Source: Paramacrobiotus metropolitanus
Lineage: Eukaryota; Tardigrada; Eutardigrada; Parachela; Macrobiotidae
Direction of reading: 5' to 3'
Assembly: GCF_019649055.1 (NCBI RefSeq)
Contig: NW_026570342.1
Span: 1-64,000, forward strand
Length of the DNA stretch: 64,000 nucleotides
A program made the position numbers and the translations under genes. Shown piece after piece: positions 10,900 to 22,320 of the stretch; position 1 is the first letter of the stretch; each line of letters begins with the position of its first letter. The notes below the pieces were generated by a model. It ran no database searches, was not told where the DNA came from, and worked only from the letters and a program-made list of their open reading frames with translations.

Positions 10900-11490
10900 G
10901 TCTCAGTCAAACCTCAACTCCCTGCACGGGTTTGTAACTCCGTGGAGCTCGCTGGCCCCGCCTTGCGCCGTGATTGGTCGCTGTGCTCCACGGAGTTGCA
11001 ACTACGGTCTACGACGTAGACCAGCTGAATAGCGGGTGTAGCTTCCCCGTGGACGTACCCCGACCAAAGCCACCAAACAAACTTCTATTTTGTAGTTTGT
11101 ACTTTTGATGGCATTTGGCCAGTACAGATTTATTATCCATCCATTTCCGTAAAACAAAGGCTCACTTAACTACCTAAAAAAGTAACTTTTCAAAAGCATT
11201 TTTCATGTTGCTTTCATCCTTTCGCCTGAATTTCTACGCAATACAGTCTTAAAATTAATTAAATGAAATGTAGGTAGTCCGACTGATAATTTTTTTGTAT
11301 CCTAAGTTAAATACTCCCAAACGAACAACTCTAACCGCGCAATGCGCAAGTCATTCGAAATCGCATTCAATGTTCGTTTTCAACTTGAGTTGAGAGACGT
11401 CGTCTAATTCGCTGCTACAAACACTTCCCCTCTCCACGGGGGGAAGTGTTTGTAGCCAGCCCGTGCACGGAGTTGAGGTTTGACTGAGAC
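10900..11490. mobile_element. 591-bp MITE with 31-bp terminal inverted repeats
   Basis: The termini are 10,900-10,930 and 11,460-11,490. They are inverted copies differing at one position and begin GTCTCAGTCAAACCTCAACT. Internally there is a 17-bp perfect stem (414-430 paired with 440-456 of the 11,000 block) and a second inverted pair around CTCCGTGGAGC / GCTCCACGGAG. There is no coding capacity. The target-site duplication is unclear: TAAAA lies to the left and TAATG to the right. The block at 59 kb lacks this region. Confidence 0.7.
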
Positions 11491-13081
11491 TAATGAGTTG
11501 TTCCGAAACGAGCTGCCGCCGTGACGAAAAACACGTGAAGGAGTGCCCCAGTTGGGCTGTAACGACTTAGTTACACTGCGAAGTGCGCATATAGGCAATC
11601 TACGTACGTATCATAAACCATTTGATGAAAATATGATCGCCTGATTTCGTATTATGACTTTACTCGAGTTAATGCACCCGTTTCTCACAGCGATGCGTAT
11701 TAGCCGTGCTCTGCGCCACATGTGTACTCCTTCGCTTTGTATACAGGCTATGAAACCGGTTTTGATGAAGAAAAATGGAAAGAAAAGTGAACAGAATGAA
11801 CAAAACTAAAAAAACCTTTCGAGACGTGTATTTAAATATTTATTAAGTATTCAAATTACATTTCGGTAAGTAATCCTTAGACAGAGCGCATTGCAGCCAC
11901 ATCACCGTCCGATTGGGTGCCAGTAGACTACGACATTCTGCAACCATAGGCGCTATTTTTGTTAAAAATCACCGGAACAAAATGCATCCATTGTAACTCC
12001 GTCTTATACGTAATTGCGTGTGCCCCGTATATTTACGTAATACAGCCGGTTGGTTGAACTGAACCGCTTGTCTATATGGAACAGAACACGGGATATGGGG
12101 CGTGATGCCGATTCGTGATGAATTTGTATGCAGGAGAGAGAAATTATTTCTTATCAAATCAATAAAAATTACAAAATCATTCAAAAATGGTAGTATTTAA
12201 ATCATTTTTTTGTTACTTTGATCGGAATGCATGAGAGGGTATCTTAAATGGTCTCTATGGCGTAAATACCCACTGCTCTACGTTATTCCCACAAAGAACA
12301 GAATCTGTACACTACTTCGTCGTTCTGCACACAGTGCGGCAAAGTCATTAACCACGACCGTCATTACGGAAAACCGGTGGGATTCTCGTCGATTGCTTAT
12401 ACTTTTTTCCGGCAGAAGTATTATGATACTCGTACTTTCGTATTATGATGCTTCCAACATGGTCACAAAATTTGCGATACGGCCATTTGTTGCCGCGAAG
12501 CGCTCTACGAATAGGATCCGCGCAACGCACCAGCAGTTTTACACTCACATAAACCTTATTAATTGAGACCTTACCTTATTATTCGTACAGTGATTCTCGG
12601 TTTTTTCTTATTTTCAAGAAATATCTAGAAAATTCATAAACGTCGTTGAAGTTCAGGACAATCTTGTTATCAGCAACTTTAACGAAGTGTGCTAATTTTA
12701 TGAATTTTTGTTCTTCACACTTCACAGTGGCATGTTCATCGACTGCAAGACTAGCCCTGTACAGTGGTGTGACGATTTTTTCCCTTCCTGCTCTCATTTT
12801 TAGGGGCATTTTTGTGTGCAATAGATTTATGCCACTTTACAGGCAAACAAACAGCAATACAGACAAACGCTTTGCGATAACGACAAGATAAAAAAGCCGG
12901 AGAAAATACTCTGTTTCACAGTGGTGGACGTGGTGTGATTCTGCTTCCGCCTGAAGCCGAACCGGCTCGTCTCCGCGGCGTGGCCGTTGCCGTTCGTGTC
13001 ACGTTTCTGGGAACCTATACAACAGAAAATGTAAAAACACAAAATTATATCTGATTATTTAATTCTGGAATCGCGTTGTAC
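11491..13081. repeat. Segmental duplication block downstream of KANK copy A
   Basis: From about 11,690 to 12,960 this aligns with 59,370-60,650 in the same orientation. Shared pieces include ATACCCACTGCTCTACGTTA, CGGCAAAGTCATTAACCACG and TACTCTGTTTCACA. No open frame survives in both copies. It should hold the 3' flank of the ancestral KANK gene. The last KANK exon found at 60,859-61,122 is absent here. Confidence 0.7.
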
Positions 13082-16000
13082 CTTATCAGTGAGATGGGCG
13101 TCGGTGTCCGGATGGCCTAACAACAATCGCACGATCTCCAGGTGTCCGTGCTCGTTGGCGCACATCAGCGCCGTCGAGCCGTCGTCGTCCTGATCGCAAA
13201 ACACAAGTTCACAACCATAATTAATCTCCGTGGACTCGGTTGCCAAACGTTTTTATATGGCGTTTCGAAGAATACTTACGAAGAAAAATCACAGGCAAGG
13301 ATTATTAAAAATTTTACCTGGATGTTAACGTCCGCTCCCACCTGCAGCAGCAGCCGCACCGTGTCCAATCGACCATGGCTCACCGCCAGCATCAGCGCCG
13401 TTTGCCCATGCTGATAAATATTCATCAATAATTTTCAAAATTTTATTAATATTTTTAGATCGAATTATATTTATTAATAATTTCTCGCAGTTTCTCTTTA
13501 TCCGATTTATCTTTTTGCAATAGTATTTCGTTCATTTACTTGTGCATTATTAATTTCACTAGTGAACTATCGAAATGTCCAATGATTTCACGAATCAGAT
13601 AATAATTTTACTTTGTAACAGAATTGTATGCAGATATACACATTATGTACTATTACAGATACAGTATATACATGTATTAGTATTGTATATGAGCTGCATA
13701 TTATTACAGTTATATTACTCGTATTAACATATATTTGTATTTATTTTTTATTAATGAGATTTGGCCCAAGTTTCTCTAATTTTTTAAGCCGCTTTTTCTA
13801 CAGGTCAATACATGGCGGAGAAGTTGTTTGAGTTTTGCATTTTCACTGACCTGTTGCGCTTTGCGGTTGATGTCGCCGAGTTTGAAGAGCCGGGCGGCGA
13901 CCACCAGATCGGTGTTGGGGCCAAATGCGCCAGAGAAGCCAGCATGGTGGCCGTGTAGCCGGCGCGGTTGACGCTGTCCACGTCGCAGACTTTGGAGTCC
14001 AGCAGGACACTGACCACGTCCAAGTGGTTCTGCGAGATGGCGTAGTGCAGCACCGTGTTGCCCTGCCGCACAAACTTGGACTAAACTTTCGCTTTATTTA
14101 AATCAACTATTTTTACTTCTCAAGAGACACGTATTTCGCGGTCTTCCAGTTTCTCGATGCAAACCATGCAGTCTTAGAATGGCATAAAATACAACAAAAA
14201 AAGTAAATACTTCTTTATTGGGCAAAAGGCCATCAACATAACAAAATATGCATACGCGTAATACTACATAAAATGATTCGAATTTAAACGTTTTATTAAA
14301 CGAATTAAAAAAAGTGTTTTAGGCTGTTCAGAAGCTTAAATTTTTATGAGCTGAACACCATTATGACCCGCTCTCGCCCATGCACTACGATCATCTACAA
14401 CACCGTGACACACGTGTATTCGTGTATTTTAGCCGAAAACAATTACCCACCAAGCAAGACTGAAGAAGCGGACATAAATTGTCAAAGTTTTTATAAGAAG
14501 AAATCTTCCCAGTTATACGAACAAATTACGAGTTTAAAACGCAAGGCGGGGATCGTCTAGAAAATACAGTTGCACCATGATCATGAGCCTAGGGGCTGCA
14601 CCATGCAAGATCATTCCTTATGGACCACCATGGTGGTCAGTGGACACAACGCTCTCTTGAGACTCAGATTAATTTCCAATTTAAACTGATTTTTATGTTA
14701 TACTCGTATTTTTACCGAATTCAGCGTACATTATTATCGGCCAAATTAACGACATTGTGCAGCAACGCCTTGGACATTCCTTCAAACGCGTCGAGGTAGT
14801 CGTTGACCAGTTGGGCGTCAGAGTCCTTCTGGCCCGCTATCCGGAACCACTCCTCCTCGATCATGCGGATACACCGGTGCTGTTCAACCAAAGTCTCATG
14901 AAAAACACAAAAAAATACATGAAATTCAATCTGCCCTTACGAATTTATTGGTCCGCTTTCTTAGTGATCCATTCACGGTTCACACTGGATTCGCTGCTTC
15001 GCGAATTCGAGCGGCCTTCGCGCTGCAGGTAGTCGTTGAGGACTTTACAAGCGGCCATCACTTCCTTGCTAATAACACCGCTAAAAAAGCGTGAAAAGTG
15101 GTATATAATGTGGAGATAAAATTGCTATCAAGTACCCTTTAAAGGACTACAAATTCAAAACCGACAAGAAATTTTGGCGTCTACGAGCTTCCAAATACGT
15201 ACATCAATCAGGTCACGAAAAAACCGAAGTTAAGCAGCAACTTCGCGGTACGTTTTAAATTAAACAGTCAACACGCAGAAACCAAAATAATGCACTTTAA
15301 CACAAAATCTATAAATAAAAAACAAATTTGTTTTTCAACTTCTTGCCATGAGAAGGTCAGTCTATGCTTGTAAATTGTAATAAAACAATCCTAAATTTTT
15401 GGAGACATGAAAGTTAAAGAAATGTTTAACATTGAATCTTTTCAAAAAAATGAAAACATCATGAAAATAAAACTGTTTTGCACTGTTCAGGTCTTCGTAA
15501 ACGATGTTCAAAACGAAATTTTGAACAAAATGCCAACCGGGCTGCGAATAACGCAATTAGCCACTCGAAACTGAAGCCGAAAAAAACCTTGCACCACTTA
15601 CACCGCATCGTAGTCGTCGAAAGTGAAGATCTTGGTCACACTGGGCTTCTCTTCGACCCCGCACTTGTTGGACAGATATCCGTGTCGCAGATCATAACAG
15701 CCCTCGTCCTCACTCAGCTCCTCCGAGTGTGTTGACACTGCCGGCGACAGCGGACCATCTTCAATCACTGGCCGCACTGCTTCGACCTTCGGTGTCAATT
15801 TCTCCGCGCTCTCATCATATTCTCCGTTTTCCGCGATGGATTCCGTTACTTCCTGCTTGCCCGCTAATTTTGCTCCATTCTCAACATTATAAGTCGGTTC
15901 CCCGGCTGTTTCCCGAGGAATTTCGGGCTCCTCGATTAATAAGGGATTTTCGTTCGTATTCGCCGAGAATTTCGGCGTTTTTTATGGGATATTCGTTTGG

Positions 16001-16216
16001 AAGATTTTTTTCGGGGTGCGGAAAGCTTTGCGGATGAGTGTTGGTGGAGGGGTCGGCAGCGGTTTCGGTGGTTTCGCCCGGTGGTGTCCAGGTTTCGATG
16101 GATATCATTGCCGGCGAATGGGTGCCGAAATCGACCAATTGTGGTGATTCGATCGATAACTGCTCGGCTTTCTCCGATTTACAGTTACCGGAATAAACGA
16201 GAGATGCGTCTTCCAA
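13082..16216 (-). pseudogene. KANK-family ankyrin-repeat gene, copy A, broken
   Basis: The ankyrin exons match the C-terminal ankyrin domain of KANK proteins, which link talin and the cell cortex. In gene order they are: about 15,080-14,990 (GVISKEVMAACKVLNDYLQ); 14,890-14,750 (EEWFRIAGQ ... VVNLADNN, donor GTACG); 14,070-13,850 (QGNTVLHYAISQ ... VCDVDSVNRAGYTATMLASL); 13,415-13,318 ([20 protein letters not shown], donor GTAAA); and 13,189-13,082 ([20 protein letters not shown]). An acidic linker lies at 16,216-15,598. Breaks: a frame change in the linker near 15,945, and one in a CCCC run near 13,920 that throws the end of the third exon out of frame. The final ankyrin exon is missing. Confidence 0.75.
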
Positions 16217-16779
16217 AAGGTCATCTGCAACGCCCGCTCAAATGCATGATCTTACTTGTATTCGATAACAGACAAAATAGCGCAATGTTATTTCGACATT
16301 CAGGCCATTCAAGAAGTAAGTAATTGATTGATTCTAAACAGCAGCGCGGGTATAAGCGATTGATAAAAAAAGCGATGGATTTTGTTTTGTTATCGAAATC
16401 AAATCTAATGAAAGGCAACCGTCTCCCACATAAATCAACAACAGGCTTTGCTCAGCCATTGCTCTACACTTTTTCACAACTAATAGGGCTCTTAAGTCTC
16501 AACCAATATTAACTGCACGTTTTTAACCGATCGACCGTTAAAAAATTGAACGCGGAAAAAATATACGTTGAAGCGAATTCCTGTAAAAATTCATCTCATT
16601 TTTATATGGAAGATCGATCGTCCGACCGGCCTACTGCCGGTCGGATGCAGGTAGTGCACTAGTCTACAATTTGCCACAACGTGAGGCCCTCAACCAACAT
16701 CATTAACTGGACTTTAACCAATAAAGCAACCGATAAAGAACGAACACAAGCTTACCGCTCTGCACGCTATCCGATATCC
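16217..16779. other. KANK copy A intron or spacer
   Basis: No coding sequence was seen. About 16,440-16,500 and 16,320-16,400 resemble 20,680-20,840 of copy B (AAACAGCAGCG, TCTAATGAAAGGCA), so this is intronic duplicated sequence. Confidence 0.5.
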
Positions 16780-16990
16780 GAGCACCGTCGCTGCCCACCT
16801 CCTACTTCCTCCGTCTCGGTGGCCTTCTCCAGCGCACCCCGCCGACTGATCCCCTCCAGCACCGCCCGCACCCGGACCACAGCCATCGGCGACTGAGTAG
16901 CCACTCCAGAAGCGGCGGTGGTTGTGCGTTGGATAGCGCCACACACAACACAAATCAACTGATAGGCCAGTAAAAAAGTGGTTTCCCTCT
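16780..16990 (-). pseudogene. KANK-linked coiled-coil exon, copy A
   Basis: The minus strand reads VVRVRAVLEGISRRGALEKA and then QRRCSDIG, ending at a GTAAGC donor. The same exon is found in copy B at 20,860-21,100. An indel in the CSDIG codons shifts the frame relative to copy B. I infer that it is an upstream exon of KANK copy A because its order and spacing relative to the ankyrin exons match copy B. Confidence 0.45.
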
Positions 16991-17064
16991 TCACGCGCTA
17001 AACAAAGATTGATTGCCGTTTCCATCTGCCGGCTGCGATCGGTTTCCATCAACCACACAACCAT

Positions 17065-17880
17065 GAAAACTATCTCCGAACATCAAACTGTAACTCGCGG
17101 TCATGAAAACTAATATACCGTAATTAACTGCGCCTCGTGTTCTGGCGAAACTGAACGCAGTAGTTACCGGTATTATCGGTGTTATATGCAACTGCACTAC
17201 CTTGGGAGCAACATTTTGGAGTGTATACCTCCTTATACAGCTGTTTGCCAACGAACACCGCATTATATTGATGTCCGTTAACTGTTTCTCATTAAATTAC
17301 AACAACTTTTGCGGCTAAATTTTGCGGTATACCTATCATTTTGCGGCGCTCGACATTTATTAACGGCCCCCTGGGGCGTAATTTCGGGGGGTGGTCTTAT
17401 TTTTCAAACAGGGTCGGGGAGGGGGGCTTATTACGGGGGGGGGGGCTTTTATTGGGAGGGGGGGCCAAATCCGATAATTACGGTACACCGATCGCCGGGC
17501 CGACGCTGATGAAATCCATAAAAGAACAAATTATTTTTATATGAATTACTGAAAACAGAAAATTTGTTGACGAAATGAAAAGGAACTGCTTGACCTTACA
17601 ACAATTATTCGAGGGTTTCTAATGGCTGTTTTATTGCTGTTGTTTACTGTATGGATGTACACATCATCCGCTAGAAAATACTGCAGACGAGATACACGGT
17701 ACGATATTGCTGCACTCGATATTGTAGTTCCGTGGCGTCATGTGAAAAACTCCTAACGCGCTTAACACAACTCGCTGAAACAATGATTCTCGTAAAAACA
17801 CCAATTTTCATTTAAACTTTTTTTCCAAAACTTCTTTACGGAAAATCGGCTATAAAAAATTAAAGAAAAATTTAAGCAGG
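17065..17880. other. Spacer with a G-run cluster
   Basis: About 17,000-17,090 aligns with 21,490-21,700 of copy B. From 17,386 to 17,467 the plus strand holds at least five runs of four or more G, including one of eleven. No gene was seen. Confidence 0.6.
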
Positions 17881-18614
17881 CAAACTCAAACTCGTTGCTT
17901 GCCCAGTCTAGGCCGGAAGCCGGCCTCTGGCTTAACGCGTTGCCCTCGGCCCACATCGGCAATCTACTAGGCGACGACGAACTGAAGATCAGCGTTGGTC
18001 TCCGCCTTGGCGCCACGATCTGCGACCCTGATGACTGCGCTAAATGCCATAAAGCAGTTGAGGGTTATGGGCACCACGGGCTGTCGTGTACCTTTTCCGC
18101 CGGACGGCGGAAAAGGTACACAGCCCGTGGTGCCCATAAATATGGATTGGGATTGAAAAAAAATAGGATTGAACAGCATGCTTTGCAGAAGTTTTGTATC
18201 CGCTGGCGTACCTGCAAAACTCGAGCCGCGCGGCACCTCTTACACCACCGAACGCCGCCCGGACGCGGGTTGTGTCTCGCATGGGACGTAACATGCGTAG
18301 ACACGGTTGCGCCGTCGCATGTAAAAGCTACTTCCGCAGTGCAAGCAGAAGAAAAGAAATCCAGATTTTACTCTTATCTGGATGGCCGTTACCTATTCGT
18401 GCCGATTGCCTTCGAGACGCTTGGTTCATGGGGACCTTCGGCGATTGCAACCATGAAAGAGCTAGGGAAAAGACTCAAACAGCAAACGGGAGAAGGACGT
18501 TCGCATGAATTTCTGCGGCAGCGGTTGTCGATAGAAATCCAAAGGGGAAATGCAGCGTCAGTGCTGGGCACGATGGAAGGGCAGGATAAACTGCATGAAC
18601 TTTTGCTGTTGTAG
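17881..18614 (+). mobile_element. Non-LTR retrotransposon 3' fragment with endonuclease-like C-terminus
   Basis: The frame encodes RPEAGLWLNALPSAHIGNLL, a CCHC knuckle (CAKCHKAVEGYGHHGLSC, spacing 2-8-4), WDVTCVDTVAPSHVK and VPIAFETLGSWGPSA, and ends at LHELLLL. It is homologous to 56,225-57,290. The knuckle followed by an RPD...WDVT pattern resembles the restriction-like endonuclease end of R2-group LINEs; that assignment is an inference. A 3' frame shift moves the RRPD motif out of frame near 18,170-18,290. An inverted duplication (18,065-18,139) disrupts the sequence between knuckle and nuclease. Confidence 0.7.
18065..18139. repeat. Inverted duplication, 34-bp stem with 4-bp loop
   Basis: The left arm 18,065-18,101 and right arm 18,106-18,139 are reverse complements except for a 3-nt bulge in the left arm; the loop is GGAC. 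The left arm is native coding sequence (YGHHGLSC), so the right arm is a snap-back copy of it. Confidence 0.85.
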
Positions 18615-19212
18615 TTTTGTGCTTTATCTCTAACAGTTTTGTATGAGTTTGATTTGACCAATAAAAATCCGATATTTAGCAAAAACACCATTTTGAAGTT
18701 AACATGTATGTAATTGTCGATAAAAAAGTACCGCAAATCATCTAAAAAGGCCGAAAATATGATTACTGTAACATATAAAAAATTTAATACAAATTTTTAT
18801 TTAAACGTAAAAAATTATTAGTATAAAAAAGTTTATTAAAATCTTATTATTAAAACAATTCGTTAAACTATTATTACTAAAAAAAATCAGTTCACCTCCG
18901 AATGTGACTTTAAATCGGCTTTAATTATTCTGACTGTTTAGTGTTTGCTTTATTATCTGTCGTCACACGTACTAATGATGGTCAGCCCTACTAACGATAA
19001 GCTATTGTACTACGAATACCTATCAGTGATGTGTTCAGCTTTGAAAAAAGAATATGCATTCGGCAATACCGCCAAAACTAAGCCAAGTACTAGCGCAAAT
19101 CATCACCAGTTTTTTAGAAAAAGGAAATATAAATCCAACATCCAAATATAAATCCAAATATAAATCCACAAGAAAATATAAATCCAATCCCAGTGCGGGA
19201 TTGATAGCGTGG
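18615..19212. other. AT-rich spacer with a short tandem repeat
   Basis: No gene was seen. About 19,125-19,183 contains four to five copies of an AAATATAAATCCA unit. The stretch 18,880-19,060 resembles 61,480-61,660 downstream of KANK copy C. Confidence 0.5.
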
Positions 19213-20575
19213 ATGAAGGCTGGAATCGCGGTGTACCTTATCAGTGAGATGGGCGTCGGTGTCCGGATGGCCTAACAACAACCGGACGATCTCCAGGTGT
19301 CCGTGCTCACTGGCGCACATCAGCGCCGTCGACCCGTCGTCGTCCTTATCGCAAAATATAACCATAACGAATCTGTCTGGATTCGGTTGCCAAACATTTG
19401 TATGTTGTGCATTGTCGTCGACCTGATACGCTTTGCAGTTGAAGTCTCCGAGTTTGAAGAGCCTGGCGGCGACCAGCTGGTCGGTGATTGTAATGTATGG
19501 CATTATGTTGAGAAATACGTATGACTTTGTATGACCTAGCTGTTTGTATCAGATTCTGATCTTTATTGTACCGTAAAGGACTGAATAACAGGAATCGTAG
19601 CTAAGTACCTAAAGTAAGGAACAGGAAGTTGCTAGGTGGAATAGCACAAAGAAACACGAGAAATCAAGTACAGCAGAATAGCATCGTATCGTACACTTCC
19701 GGTAGTACGTACATATGTACATACGTACACTACAGTGTTCCAGATGCGCCAGCGAGGCCAGCATGGTGGCGGTGTATCTGGCGCGGTTGACGCTGTCCAC
19801 GTCGCAGACTTCGGAGTCCAGCAGGACGCTGACCACGTCGAAGTGGTGCTGCGAGATGGCGTAGTGCAGCACCGTGTTGCCCTGCTCAAACACTCTTCCA
19901 TTTAACTTTTCGATTTGTTTAACTCGCCTGTTTCTAGTTCTCAAGCGCCGCTTCTTTCGCAGTTTCTAGTTAACTTGATGCAGATCATGTAGTCTGAGAA
20001 GTGCATAAAATACTGTAAACAAAAGAGTATAGTGCGAAAAATCAAAAACTTTAATGAACAGAAGTCAAATTGAAGCCATGTCCCATGGTACTCTACATAA
20101 ACGGATTTACATCGTTGACCAACCTGCTTTCGCCCATGCACTACGAAATTCATCTGCAGCACGCATTTGTGTAAGCAGCAGAAGTGAAATAATAATCCAA
20201 CAAGACGGAACAAGCGAGCGTAAAAAACCGTAAAAGTTTTTACAAGATAAATCTTCCCAGGTTTTAAAAAAAATTACGCGTCTAAAACGCGACGCGGAAT
20301 CGCCTACAAGATACAGTTGCAGCGTGAGCCCAGCGCTGTACCAAACGCATTCCTCATGGACCACCGTAGTGGTCGCAACGCTCTGTTGAGACCCAGGTTA
20401 ATTTTCAATATAAATTGATTTTTATTTTAATATTTTAGCCGAAATAAACGTACATTATTGTCAGCCAGATTGACGACTTTGTGCAGCAAGGCCTTGGACA
20501 TGGCCTCGAAGGCGTCGAGGTAGTCGTTGACCAGTTGGGCGTCGGCGTTCTTCTGGCCCGCCACGCGGAACCTTT
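19213..20575 (-). pseudogene. KANK-family gene, copy B, broken
   Basis: Exons recognised in gene order: 20,575-20,461 (FRVAGQKNADAQLVNDYLDA ... VVNLADNN, GTACGT donor); 19,890-19,735 (QGNTVLHYAISQHHFDVVSV ... RYTATMLASLAHL); a scrap at 19,490-19,430 (DQLVAARLFKLGD); and 19,352-19,213 ([20 protein letters not shown]). The HGQTALMLA exon present in copies A and C is absent, and the exon coding for MLASL is separated from its continuation by unrelated sequence. This makes copy B a pseudogene on structure alone. It lies between copy A and the giant retrotransposon. Confidence 0.75.
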
Positions 20576-20856
20576 TTTTGATTCTAGTCACTGTACTTGT
20601 TTGCGGGCAAATTACTTAAACATATTTTTTTCGACATTCTAGCCAATCAAAAAATCAAATCAAATCAAATTATTTGATTCTAAACAGCAGCGCAGGTATA
20701 AGCGAATCCATAAAAAAACGGATGAATTTTATGATAATATCGAAACGATATCTAATGAAAGGCAGCCGTCACCAGGATCCACAACATTCATCGCTCAGGC
20801 CACTGCTCTACACTTTTCCACAACTGATAGGGCTCTCAAACAACATTAACTGCACT
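20576..20856. other. KANK copy B intron
   Basis: A CAAAT-rich microsatellite (20,648-20,670) lies at the point where copy A keeps the linker exons. The linker and SKEVMAAC exons are missing here. Confidence 0.4.
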
Positions 20857-21100
20857 TCACCGAAGCAACCGATAACGAATGAACGCAAGCCTACCGCTCT
20901 GCACGCCGATATCCGAGCAGCGCCGCTGTTCACTCCCCACTTCCTCCGTCTCGGTGGCCTTCTCCAGCGCATCCCGCCGACTAATTCCCTCCAACACCGC
21001 CCGCACCCGGGCCACAGCCAGCGGGGACATCTCCCGCACCGCCACCTGCTTCAGCGCATCCAACAACTCCCCTTCCTCCCGTCGGCGACTGACCAACCAC
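20857..21100 (-). pseudogene. KANK-linked coiled-coil exon, copy B
   Basis: The minus strand reads SRRREEGELLDALKQVAVRE, then ARVRAVLEGISRRDALEKA and QRRCSDIGVQSG, followed by a GTAGGC donor. It is the longest and cleanest version of this exon in the window. The helical, charged composition fits the coiled-coil region upstream of KANK ankyrin repeats, but I cannot confirm that from motif alone. Confidence 0.5.
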
Positions 21101-21880
21101 TCTGGAAGCGCCGGGCGTTGGGTAAATAAAAACAGCTAATTAAATCTGCAATATTCCAAACGAAAATAATCACGTTTGCTTAATATTTACCAGCGAACGA
21201 CTAACTGAAAAATGCCGGAAAAACTTCCCAGTTTGGTTTTACGTTTTCACATGCTGCGAAAGACTTTATGTACTTAATGTTGTCTTGTGGGACTTTTTCT
21301 TCAATATTAACTGCAATGACCAGCACAGGCAACCGGCAAAGTCAACCGCGAAGACCGCTGACACTATGTAACCGGGAAACAGCGCCGATTGTGCAGCGCG
21401 GTGTTGTGTTAGTTCAACTGAGCGCGCTGTGTATTGCAATACATGGTTGCGGGGTTGATCAACAGGCGGAAGCGGCGCTAGTTGTGCGCTGGACAGCGCC
21501 ATACAAAACATAACACAAATCAATTGATAGGCCAGTCAAAAAGCGGTTTCCCTCTTCACGCGCTAAACAAAGATTGATTGCCGAAGAAAAAGATTGATTG
21601 CCGATTCAAAGATTGATTGCTAAACAAAGATTGATTACCGTTTCCCTTTGCCGGCTGCGATTGTTTTCCATCAAACCACACAACCATGAAAATCATCTCC
21701 GAGCATTGAACTTTACTTTGTCACCGTGAATATCCACCGATTACCTAACTGACGCCAGAAACCATGAAAAAATCGTTTGAAAACAATAATAAATAGCTTC
21801 CGTACGGAAATGTCAAAAGAGAATTTTTGCTTATGAATTACTATTTATTGCGTTAATTGACATAATTCGCTAAAGCTATA
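21101..21880. other. Spacer left of the giant element, with a GATTGATTG tandem repeat
   Basis: No gene was seen. About 21,566-21,640 carries four imperfect copies of AAAGATTGATTGCC. Copy A has only one at 17,003-17,022, so the array expanded after duplication. Confidence 0.55.
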
Positions 21881-21884
21881 AATG
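21881..21884. repeat. Target-site duplication AATG, left
   Basis: AATG directly precedes the TG of the left LTR and is repeated directly after the CA of the right LTR (54,777-54,780). Confidence 0.85.
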
Positions 21885-22320
21885 TGTAACAGGCAAGCGC
21901 GAGGAGATCACGAGTGCTCTTTATTGACAAATAAAGGGGGAACAATGCTGCGTAATAGCAGGAAAGCAAAACAAAGCGCTGATGGCTAAGCAAGCAAGTG
22001 AATGCTAAAAAGCTCTTGAGCGTTCGCCAAGGCGTGAAAAAGCAACTGGCGGCAAGCACGTGCTGTGTGCCATCGGCTGTGTGATGATGCGCAGACTGGA
22101 CTCAATCCAACGCGAGCGTATGAACGCTGAGTCATACTGCGAGAGAGGGACGAGAGAGCAAGTATGCTCAGTGTGTGCGCCGCGTATATCCGCTTCAGCG
22201 GATATGAGTGCAGTGCAGCAGCACACGTACGTACAGCGAGAGAGGCGATAACGGCAAGCATGAGTGCAAGTACGTCCATGGTGGGCCGTATGCACCAGGC
22301 GCAGTCGTGGGCCTCTGACA
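21885..22320 (-). repeat. 3' LTR (436 bp)
   Basis: It runs TGTAACAGGC...GCCTCTGACA on the plus strand; the element reads the reverse complement. It contains a minus-strand AATAAA poly(A) signal (near 21,919-21,924) and an 8-bp-stem hairpin (ATATCCGC TTCA GCGGATAT, near 22,187-22,206). It differs from the other LTR by about 8 substitutions and 5-6 small indels, all in the first 200 bases. Confidence 0.92.

Noticed and set aside
12231-12566. Plus-strand 111-codon frame
   Set aside because: The homologous block at 59.9-60.2 kb does not keep the frame, so it is not coding.
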